Program-made: the position numbers and the translations under genes
Part shown: positions 26,401 to 38,400 of the stretch, piece after piece
Position numbering within the stretch: the stretch's first letter is position 1
How the letters are laid out: every line of letters begins with the position of its first letter
NCBI RefSeq assembly: GCF_035582795.1
Contig: NC_134365.1
Location: forward strand, 40,094,135 to 40,158,134
Length of the DNA stretch: 64,000 nt
Source of the DNA: Mycteria americana
Lineage: Eukaryota > Chordata > Aves > Ciconiiformes > Ciconiidae
Reading direction: 5' to 3'
The notes under the pieces: generated by a model
Database searches by the model: none
Told to the model about the DNA's origin: nothing
The model's input: the letters and a program-made list of their open reading frames with translations, nothing else

Positions 26401-29400
26401 ATAGAAACTTGATCTGTTTCAGAGGAGTTTCTCGCCACTAGGAAAGTGCAGCAGAGCTGTGGACTGGCACCTGCTCTGGTATTTTGGCAATGCTGACCTC
26501 AGCCTTCTCAGAGAGATAGGTTAGTGTACATCTGCTGTGAGACTGGTGGCTGCCTGTTTGGATCTGTCTACCAAGACTAAATTCTACTTCCCTGAAGTCA
26601 TCATCCATACACACAGATGACTAGAATTACTGCATGTTTAGCAGAGGATTTCCTTAATTGCCTTGTGACATCATCCTTAATCTTGCTGTAAGATGTCATG
26701 TTTAGGCTTGTCCCAGGCAGTTCTTTGAGCCTATGTTCATTAGCTATGATGACAGGAGGAATCAAACTGAGACAGAAAACTGGACAGACTAGGTGAAAAT
26801 CTGAAATCCTTACTTAATGTAATGATTATAAACTTACCTTAAGAGAGAGAAAATTTCTGTTGAAGTTCAGGGTGTATTGGGACAGTGCAGTTTACTGAAA
26901 ATCAAATCTACATGATTGACAATGCCAAAACTTAGCTTATTAGGGTTTTTTTTGTTTGGTTGGTTTTTTGGGGGGGGTGATGGTTTTTGTTTTGTTGTGG
27001 TTTTTTTTATTTTAGTGATACTCCCTCTGTATATTTAGCAGTTGATAATATTTTCATATTTTCAAGACAGCTGATCATCTGATGATAGCTATGCATATAT
27101 TGGGTTTTCAACTGAGAGTGCTACCTTTGCAGCCTGTTTTCTATGCCATTTCTGTGGAATCCAACTTGATTCTCTCTAGTAACCATATCTGGTACCTTAA
27201 CTATGCTATCTAGGATGCTCGTGTGGGTTTCTAGATAAAAATTCACAAGATAGTGGATGCTGAAATATCTCTGATATCAAAACCCGATGAGGTGGTTTCT
27301 CTTCTGGATCAGGGTGGAAGAGTGCAGGAACCCTCTGCAGGCTTTTGAAGTCCAGCTGTTGCACGTGGCAAAGCAACCTGTGAAAGTCAATGGAAAAGCT
27401 GAAGGTTAATATTAAACATGGCTAGGCTCTCCTAAGCTTTGTCAGACCACTGTTGTTGACTGAGAAGTTATTGCCTTCCTGTCAGTAGACATTTAGATGG
27501 TGCGCCCCTCTCTCACAGATTTGGCTGTTTGATCGTAAGTGATTGTTAGGATAGTAAAAAAAGGATAGCAACATCCCATTGTGGAATTGATCACCAATGA
27601 ATATGATGAGTGGCAGTATATAAGATGAAAAATGGCAAGTATCAAAAGAAGTCTTTGTTTTAAAAATAGTTCCTTAATGCAAGTATACAACACCCAGCTT
27701 CATATTTGGAATTAAGTGATCCCACTGATTAAGGTTACACTGTGTTTTTAAAAAAAGGTTTTGCATGTTTTTGTGAAGGAGATTATAATTTACAGTCCAC
27801 ATGTTTTACTCTTCTCCTAATTGTCTGCCTTTGGTGATGACAGTACCGCTGTCTTTATAATAAAAAGTAATATGGCTTGGTAGTAGCACATCAGCAGATA
27901 GAGGCAGTTGGTGCTCAGGCCCCTCTGTCTACCTAACACACTGTTTGCATAGTCTACTTCAGACTAAATTTAGTCTGGCCTTTTGGACCAAATATTCCTA
28001 CCACACTTAGGAGTCAAAGCTGTCTGAAGGGCCACTGATTGCTCCTGGCCTGTCTGTTCCCATTTAGCAGGTAGGATTCAGTTGTTGAGCTCATGAAGCA
28101 GAACTTCTGGAAAGAAACTCCCATTTCCATTCCCTCTGAAAGGAATCTAGTTCACTTGGCCAGAACTGTGCTGTAACCTGTACCAACCCAAGGGAGAAGG
28201 GAGTGATTCACTGCAAAACCCCACGATTATTTTCTGAACCAAAATGTTCCAGGGGCCGCAGTGATGCTATAGAATAGTCCCTCTGTAGCCCATGAATAAA
28301 TAAATATTTAATAAACACAAACCCTTGGGTTTATTAAATTTAATGAAACAAAACAGAATTCTGTCCCTGTCTGGCTCCTCTGTGAATGAAGAGATAAAAA
28401 GCAAGTTAGGAATGCAGTAGAAATCTGAAAGGTAGAATGTTGTGTTTGTCTGTAGGGCTTCTCTAGAAGCTCGGTCTGTCCGCTATACCAAATGTTTTGA
28501 TGGAAAAAAGATTTGCTTGAGAGTGGATGTTAGCCTGTCATTTTGCATGTTGCTCGTGCTTGCCAATGTCTATAATTCTGGGAGCAGGGCTTGTGGGTTT
28601 TTTGGATTTCTGTTTATTTTACAAGGGCAAAAATGTTGCAACGCAAAACAGTGGCCGGAAGTATTTTTTGTTGACACCCCCCCCCCCCCCCCCCGGCAAT
28701 TTAGAATATAATAGAAGTCATAAGAATTTTATATACTTTAATGTGGATGAAACTGGGGCTTAGCTTTTCAGCAGCGATGTTGTGTAGGTTTTGGATCAGA
28801 CTTACCATGTCTGTGCAATGTGGCAGTTATCACAGCATTTTGTTTCAGGTAAGTTTTAAGAGTGTTTAATGTTAAATATAATCAAGGTGTGTCTTTGTAT
28901 TTTAGGAAGCTGAATATGGTGGACATGATCAGATTGATTTATATGATGATGTAATTTCTCCATCTGCAAATAATGGAGATGCCCCAGAAGATCGTGATTA
29001 CATGGATTCTCTCCCACCATCTGTTGGGGACGATGTAGGTAAAGGAGCTGCACCGAATGTTGTCTATACGTATACTGGAAAGAGAATTGCCTTGTACATT
29101 GGAAATCTTACTTGGGTAAGTATCTCATTACTATTTAGGTGTAGCTAGGAATTTTAAAATGATGAACATGATTCTTTGTAAATATTTTTTACTTAAAAAT
29201 TGTTTTATATGAAATATTAAGAGTACAGCAAAGCAGGTATGTTTTTGTTGGTTTTTCTCTTTTACCTGAAACTTACCTGAGCCTGTCTGGAGCTGTCTTG
29301 ATGTCTAAAAAATAGAGGAAATCTTCAGTAAATACAAACTTTAAGGTTTCTGCTTGTGTTTTAAGTGTTATGAAGGGGTATTTGTGCTACTATCTTCTTA

Positions 29401-32400
29401 AGGTTTTCAGAGAACTGAATGAAAGAGGAGAACAAGCTTAAACTATGAAATACTTTATGCCTACAGGTACTTCAAGGCTATTGAATGAACCCATTTTTTA
29501 GTAAACTCATGCTGAAGTTTTTAGTTTAAAAAGGAGCTGGAAGGTTCTCTGGTATTTTCTTGAAATTACTTTTCACGTTTTCCCAGGGCCTTTTTCCACT
29601 TCCCGTTTTGCAGGGCACTGACTCTTACAACAAAACTGTTTTCAGGTATTTGCCTTGAGGCTTATTTCTGCGGTCTTAGGAGTAACAGGTTTGGGATAAC
29701 TCACTGAAAGGCAGTTGCCCTTAAGACAATTACTTTTGTTAGTATTAAAGCATTTTAAAATCAATTGCAGTTAAGCAAACAAAGTGCAAGAGCTGGTCAG
29801 TAGCAGAATTAACTGGAGTTTTTATCTGTTTACCTGAAATCCAATACTTCCAGGTCCATACATGCAAAATTCTCATTCAAGGTTTTTTCCCTTCTGATTA
29901 ATTTCTTACTAGTGCTAAACTTGAAAAAGAATGCTTTATAGGCGCTTAGGTGTTTTTTCATTAGTTATTACAGTATTCTGATTTCAGGAGCTAATAGGTA
30001 AGTAAAGGAGCCCTGTTGACTTAACAGTTGTACCATTCTAAAATACATGAATGGAATCAGTAAAATGCACATGAATTAGCTGAACTCATCCAAGTCAAAT
30101 GTCACAATTTCTGAAGCCAGTAGGCCAATGTTCAGCAGTTAGTACCTATTACTCATTATTTGGCTTCGCAAATGAAGTTATCCACAAAAAGGGCATTTAT
30201 CTACCTTAGCGTTGCTACTATGTTTGTTTTCTTTGCATTTAGCTCTCAGCAAAGTAATTTGTTGAATTTTTAAAAGAAGCTTTGATTTGAGGGAGATCAG
30301 ATAAGTAGTTCAGAATCTTGAAAGCCTGTTTTGCACTTCCCATGTGAAATTTAAAGAAGTGATAGAGTTACAGAAGTAGGAAGAAAACCATAAGTATTAG
30401 TGTATTTGTGTATCGTTGGATATGAGTGAAATTGTTAAACGTTACGTAGTAATTAATAGGAAGTTACACCAAGTAGGTTTGGTTAAGTGGAAGTCGTTGT
30501 TTCTAACCATAGTTTCTGTACTAGTTTCCCTTCTTTTGTCTGTAAATCCTCCTATTTTTGTGCAAATAATATGTAGTTCACTAAACTATTGCTAGTCAAA
30601 GCTCTCATAAAAAGCACCTGGTTAATATGGTGTTTAAAATTGACTTCTGTGTGGAAATAATAGAATCAGTGGGAGAAAAAATGGCTTGGGTGTGGAAAAA
30701 GTAACAGTTATTGAAATAGTCCAGTTTAAGCCTTGTACTCTCAGAAGACAAAAGTTACTCAAATACAATTTTTTTTGGCATACTATAAATGTTATACTGT
30801 GGGGAGGGGTTGATGCAATGTAGCATACGGGGAAGCGTGTATATTTTTAAAATTAATTTTCTGAGGATTGTAAAATATAAGTGACTGTTCTTCAAAAGTC
30901 AGAAAATATTGATGGCCTGAATAAAGTATTCCTCTTGACCAATTTCACACACACGAAAGAATCCATGGAAAACTTAGTTGCCCTTTTCCTGGTGTTTTAG
31001 ATAAGCTTTCATAGTTGAATATTAAAAATATTTTTCAGTGGACAACAGATGAAGACTTAACTGAAGCAGTTCATTCACTGGGGGTAAATGATATTTTGGA
31101 GATAAAATTCTTTGAAAATCGTGCTAATGGCCAGTCTAAAGGGTAAGAAATTGTCATTTGTTTTTTCTGTAAATGGACTGAAGTTTGGGAGGGTGGAAAT
31201 GGGGAAAGAGTTCTCAATTTTCATAACTGTCAGTATGTGAACTGATAATCTTTATTTATTGATATCTAACAATGGTTGGGTATATCATTTCATACTAATG
31301 ACTTAAATTTAAGGCATAAATTTTTATAATGGTATTGTGTGTCTCATTATTTTGTGAGTGAAATCTTGTTGGCCATCTTCATTAAGACTATTCCTAGATT
31401 TCAGTTAGTGTGGTGGTGGTACTTGTTGTTCCTCATAGTGTAAATACTGTTCCCCCAACCTCCATTATTAAATCTTTCTTTATATCTTTATTTTTCACTA
31501 ACTGTTGAAAGTGAGCACTTGAGCCCATTTTTCACTGGCAGCCTAATCTTCCTTGCATGCATGTTCCTTTCTCTCTCCTTAGTAATAATGAGAACACAGT
31601 GAATGCTTAATAATAACTTGGTCATGTCAATTCATATATAGTGTATTGATACTCTCCCAAAAAGCTGCCTTTGTTGTGATGTATTTTGATACATTTGTAC
31701 TTGCACTTTTGGTGGTTCTTATATGTCCTAGAATGAGTTATTTTATCTGTTCTGAAAACTGGACTAAGACCCGTGAGACAGTTTCTGTATCGAGTTTTCA
31801 AGTATTCTTTTGCTTACTGTGTGTAACCTTTTTCATGAGGCATCAGGATATCCGGGAAGTGGAAAAACTGTGGTGTAACTTTTTTTTTTCTTCCTTTCAG
31901 GTTTGCCCTTGTGGGTGTGGGATCAGAAGCATCCTCCAAAAAGTTGATGGATTTATTGCCTAAAAGAGAATTGCATGGGCAGAATCCTGTTGTAACTCCG
32001 TGTAATAAACAATTTCTGAGTCAGTTTGAAATGCAGTCAAGGAAAAGTAAGCCTTTCTTATGTGCTGTCTCGGAAAAACAGAAGTTTATTCCAAAAGCAG
32101 TATGGCAGTTTTTCTCTGATATTTCTACACAGATTTTCATCTGATAATTTCTACACAGTTTAAAATAGCTATAAAATACTTACAGTCCAGGTGAATGAAG
32201 TTGCATCTTTGTTTAAAGATGATCCTCTTAAATAAAAATTTTTAAAAATCACTTAATACACTGAAGAAATGTTATTTTAGCAAGAGATAGCACTCCCTGA
32301 AAGAAGGTTGCAGCTTTGTGAAACTCTTGTCTTACAGTTGGAGAAGCTTTCTCAGTTTCTGGTGGATGTAATTTAAAAAAAAGCACAAGAGCATTTAGGA

Positions 32401-35400
32401 ATTCAATATCTGTAGACAAACTGGACTAAATTCTGATGTTTGGACAGGCTGTGCTTATGACAGAATGGGAAAGAGAGATTCTGTTGTGCTTTCCTCCAGC
32501 ACCTTGTCTTGTGGTTCCCAGTTCTAATAGTTTGTGGCCTTGGGCTGCATTAAAGGGAGGACTGACAGTCTTCCCAGATGCTATTCCATTAGTATGGGGC
32601 ATACTGGAACACTGCTGTATTTTAGTAAAGCACTTTTTCCTCCCCAAATGCTTTGTGTTTGGGTACCGAGTAACAAGTTGGTGCTCATAAGTCACACTTT
32701 AGTGCTGCATAAAACTTTAGATCAAGTGTTGAAAAGCTTTAACGTATTTTGATTTATGTAATTACACTTTTGCTTTTCCATTGCAGCCACACAGTCTGGC
32801 CAGATGTCTGGGGAAGGTAAAGCTGGTCCCCCAGGAGGAAGCTCACGAGCAGCATTTCCACCTAGTAATAGAGGGCGAGGCCGTTTTCCAGGTGCCATTC
32901 CAGGTGGAGACAGATTCCCTGGACCAGCAGGGCCAGGAGGGCCACCACCACCTTTCCCAGGTATAATAATTCATATGTGGAGTTTGTTTCATTTGTGCTT
33001 GTGTTAATGGAGCATACTTATTTGGGAAATTATAAAGATCAAGGCAACTCAGTAGTGTGCTATAATCAGTGTTCACAGCTGGATTGTAGGATTCGATTAT
33101 ATTTCTTTGTTGATATTCAAACAGGGAGTTGTACGTCCTAAATTTGATAGCAATATAATAACATCTTTTTAGAGACATTCTTTATAATGTGTCAATGTAT
33201 GTATTTTTGAAGTATGAAAAAATTAAGATGGATCATGCTAGCAAGTAGACTTGTCTTTAGTGCAGCGTAGTTCAGATTTTCTGATTTGCTATATGGGTTG
33301 AGTATGCCTGTGTTGCAGACCATAAAGTAACTTTTCCTTACTGCATTACAAGTTTGCACATCATCAGAAATTCAGCTTTGATTCATGCCCACTGACAGGT
33401 CAGTTAGTTGGCACTTAGAGTACCACAAATTTGAAGAGGAGGTGTTCATGTTTAGTCAGGTATCTGATATGGGAGAAATCTCTGTTAAACAATCAGGCTT
33501 GCATTGCAGTGAAGTTCTTATTTCAGCTTAAGTATTTTTAATAAATGTCATTCAGTAGTAGATTGTCTACGAACAGTCAAAGGGACATGGTCAAATTGAA
33601 AAATCACTGATGAGGACCTGAAAGTAGGTTTGCGTACTGCATTTACCTTACCTTCCCTAATATAGCATTTCCCCTATTTTTAATATATATTGTATCTTAT
33701 GCCCCATATGAAATACTAGCTGCAGGTGTAAGTAGGATGCAATGTTTTCTATTTTTGTAAGCTTTTGGGGGTTTTGGTAATGATATCATGTGATTAAGTG
33801 ACTGGGGGGGTGAGCTGTCAGTTTTCAAGCTAGTGTTGTCCTCTTTAGATATTGATATTCAAGCAACTGTTAAAAATTTTCTAAGCTCCTGGACCCAAAG
33901 TGGGACCATGCATATCTTGTGTAAGTTCCAAATTGTTCAGTGAGAGTTGGTTTGGGGTTTTTTTTTTGTTGTTTTTAAGAATAAAAGAAAAGGCAAGAAT
34001 TTAAATTATTTTGCTAAGTCTTTTTATTTCTTTATTAACTCTTTTTTATTTTTATTTTTTATTTTAGCTGGACAAACTCCCCCACGTCCACCTTTAGGTC
34101 CTCCTGGCCCACCAGGCCCACCAGGCCCTCCACCTCCTGGTCAGGTCCTCCCACCTCCATTAGCTGGACCTCCTAATCGTGGTGACCGTCCACCACCACC
34201 AGTTCTGTTTCCAGGACAGCCTTTTGGTCAGCCTCCACTTGGGCCACTTCCTCCAGGCCCTCCACCACCAGTTCCAGGCTATGGGCCACCACCAGGTCCG
34301 CCACCACCTCAGCAGGGTCCACCTCCACCTCCGGGTCCATTTCCCCCTCGTCCACCTGGCCCTCTTGGGCCACCCCTGACTCTTGCTCCTCCTCCACATC
34401 TCCCCGGGCCACCTCCAGGTGCTCCACCACCTGCACCACATGTGAATCCAGCTTTCTTCCCCCCACCTGCCAATAGTGGCATACCTACTTCAGACAGCCG
34501 TGGCCCACCTCCGACAGATCCATATGGCCGACCTCCACCATATGACAGAGGTGACTATGGGCCACCTGGAAGGTGAGTGCTTTTGGTGTAATGTGCTTGG
34601 TAGCAGATTTTACTCCTCTTGTAGGAAGCATTTGATACTCCCTTTTAATGCAAATGTTAGAAATAATGAAAAATAGGCTAGAAGGGATCCCAACAGTTTT
34701 CTAATTTGCCCCTCTTCAGTTCTCTCGGTGAAATATCTCTCAGAAACCTGTTTGTGGCAGTAAGAAAATCCTGAAAAGCAATACCAGTAATCTCACTTTC
34801 CCTTTTCAGCTCTGAACTGTTGGTCTTCACTGTTTGTATTTGGCAGTGTCATCATTCCATGTGTTCTACATGTAAACTTATATATTACTTCTTATGCAGC
34901 AGCTTCTGGTTGTGCTTCTGTCTTAACTTGAAATTCTGACTTGTACCTTTATCATCGTGCTTTGCAAGCTGTCTTTTTAGAATGCTCTGGAGTTTTCCTT
35001 TTTGAATACGTTATATGTTGAGTATGGTGCCATACCAAGCTCACACCATTTTCATCTTTCAGCAGCTCTGCTTGTCCCTTTTTTATCTTCAGGATTCAAT
35101 TCAAAATTAGTCTTTGTCTCAAAAGCCAGGCGTGAATTTACTGGAAGACTTTAATCTTCCTTTCCTGTCAAGATGCTTCTGCTCATTTGGTGTAGTCTTG
35201 CTGTGTTTGTAGCAGTGGCTTTTGCTATGGTTAATCCTATCTGGGACAGCGTTCTTGAGTCTCTCTGACTTGACTTGTCAAGTTTTTCACATCTTATTTG
35301 AAACATTTTTTTTCATCTGTGCTTTCAAGCATCTCTGTCTTGCTGCTGTTTCTTGATTTTCACCATATTTGTATTTGTCACAGAAAATTTTGGGATAAAA

Positions 35401-38400
35401 GACAGACACTTTTTACATAGTTACATTTGGATTTTTCAGTTGTGATTTAACTGCTAGCATGAGAGACACTTCTCTTGCTTAAAATGTTTTCTGCAAAGAC
35501 ACTTTGCTTTGATTCTTCTTTTATCACAAACTTTAAACACCCCCACCCCCCCCCCCCCGCATCTGTACATACTGTGTTCATACAGAAACTATAGAAATTC
35601 AAGCATTTGGCTTAATTGCCTGAAATATAATAAAATGATACGGTGTTGGTTGTTTTTTGATGGACAAAATCAAGGTTGTCTGCAGTTTATAGAATGTCTG
35701 GGGAGGGAAGGAGTGGGAATAGGACAGTATAACTTACTGTCCAATATTTTCATTAATAATGTTAAAACTATCATCCATAACTATTTAAATTGTCATTAAT
35801 TATATACCATAGGCGTTTCACTGGAAATAACATGTCCATAAGAGAAAAATTACATATTCCATTCTATGGGAGGCACACGAAAAATAATACTCAAAACTCA
35901 GGGAGGTATGAATTTTTAGACATTTCCTCTTATGCTAAACTGGCTATAGGATCTTGTTCCACTTCTTGCAATTAAGAGGATAGCATTGCTTATTATTCTG
36001 CATTTTCTTTCTACCAGAAGAACTAACACTGTTCTAGAAATATCAAGCAGTGGGCCAGTTTAACAGTCTCAACTTTTGTCTCTAACACATTTCTCCAAAT
36101 TTTCTATATGATACAGAGACTGACTAATAGGACACTGCAAAACTTTTGGGAAAATTTTTGTATAGGTTAACTTCTGTTACTTTGGAAACCCTATATAGGT
36201 AGCTAATAATTAAAGTAAAAAAATGTAATGAGTACGAGGATTCTGCTTTATTGCTTCCTCGTTACTGTGACTGGTTTGGAGATCAAATTGGAGCACTTTG
36301 AACATGACCAGAAATAAAAAAACAAAATTAGCTGTAAAATGTTGAAGTATCATTCAGAAAATTGAGTGTTTTAAAGATGATAGACTGTATTTGCTTTTCA
36401 TAAGTTAAAGCATTCTGGTCTTAGTTAAGATCTGGGAAACAGGATCATATAGTTCTAATTCCAGTACTGTTATAAAAATGATCTCTAATTTTGCTCAAAG
36501 TCGCATTGCCTATGTACATGTATTTCCACCTCCATTCAATTGGGATAATATCTACTTACATGCCTTCAAGGATTTTATGAAAATTATAAATATTTGTAAA
36601 GCACAATATTGAAGTGCTGCTGAATCTTCAAAATAGATGGGATGAACAAGAATAAGTCTATTTATACAGCAATGTCTTAATTGTTTTTTACCTTTTTTTT
36701 TTTTTTAGCTTTCAGGATTTTTATACTGTAACATGGTCCTTAACAAAAAACAAAACCAAACCCAGATCCTGCTTTCTTTTCTGTTTGTCACTTTGCTTAA
36801 AGTTGCAAACTTGGATTGTTAAAGCTGCAATGATATCTTCTTAAGTTTTTCTTAACCTTTTAAATACTAGTTTTATTGCTTGCAGAGAAATGGATGCTGC
36901 AAGGACACCTCTAAGTGAAGCAGAATTTGAAGAAATCATGAATAGAAATAGGGCCATCTCAAGCAGTGCCATTTCGAGAGCTGTATCAGATGCCAGTGCT
37001 GGTTAGTAAAACTCGATTAATGTGTTTGCTATTCTACCCAACTGGAAAGAGTTTATGGTTTTTCTATTAGGAAACTTACAGCCCTGAAGCCATGTTTTCC
37101 TAATAGGAGGCTGAATTTACATACAACCTATGAATGATTTTGTACTGTGCTCCAATTAGTTTCTGAGAATGCCTTCTGAGTACTGATCTGGACAGTATTT
37201 TAATAGTTGGGTCGACAGTAAATGGTCTGGATGGCTGTTGAAGAGAAGATACTCGAAATGGTAATACTGTTACAGATAAAAATCTTTGTTTTAATTTGCA
37301 TAATTTTCTGATCATGATCTTATATCATTTTCAGGGGACTATGGAAGTGCTATAGAGACCTTGGTAACTGCAATTTCCTTAATTAAACAGTCCAAAGTAT
37401 CTGCAGATGATCGCTGTAAAGTACTTATTAGCTCTCTTCAGGACTGCCTTCATGGAATTGAGTCCAAGTCTTATGGTTCTGGATCCAGGTAAAACTTTCC
37501 TCTTCCATCTGCCCTTACTTATAAAAGGGAAGGTGTAGCACAGGACTAATTCACAGAGAAGAAACGAAGTCATGTAAGAAGCTTAGTGATTTGCTGAGTT
37601 GCACAAGAAGTGTGTGAAAGAACCAAATAGGGGTTTCCCAAACTCAGCTGCCTTTTAGTTAACCCTCTTTTCAAAATTGATCTGACTAGCTTAAGTTTAA
37701 CTCTTAAGTTTTATTTAGTGTCCTTTCCTACATGGTACTCTTGCAATGTGTAGGCTTCAAAGTAGAATTATCCTTTATCAATTAAGATGTCCAGTGCGTG
37801 ATTTTTATTAGAATTTGTTACTGAAAATTAAGGTTGAGGATATTTGCCAATTTTAATTTTGCTTAAAAGTCATTTTCTCCACACTTGTCATAGTAGAAAT
37901 ACACTTGAGTTGGGGGGAAGAAACGTTGGGCAGAATGATTTTGCCTGTTGTCCTTTGTCATATAATCTAAAAATTGAGAGTAGGTAGATGTGAAATTCAT
38001 GGACTCTTCTACCTAGTACAAATAAGAGACTGATATTTCTTTCAAAACTTAAATAATGCCCCTTTCAGAGTTAGCACGAACACTGAGCCTCTAGTTCATT
38101 TCGATACTGTAGCAGTAGTGTAGTTGGCCTTGAATATTAAAAACACAGACAGCTGGTTTTGGCACATACTTTCAGTACACAGATTAGCAGCCATGTTGTT
38201 AGTGATCGTTTGAGGGATGGTGCATTCCCCCAGCTGATTTCAGCCATCTCGTCCTCCATTCTGATTATGTACTTTCTGACTTTTCCTTGATAGATTAGAA
38301 AGTGGATGCCCCTTATTATCTGACTGAGTTCTTAGCTACCACCTTTTATACCAGCTATCTTTCACGTTATATGCAAAAACATATCTGCATCACAGTGAAC

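Noticed and set aside
34160-34466. Antisense ORFs of 93 and 97 codons, Trp/Arg-rich and Val/Glu-rich
   Set aside because: They are the reverse complement of the CPSF6 proline/glycine repeats; the composition follows from CCA/CCT codons.
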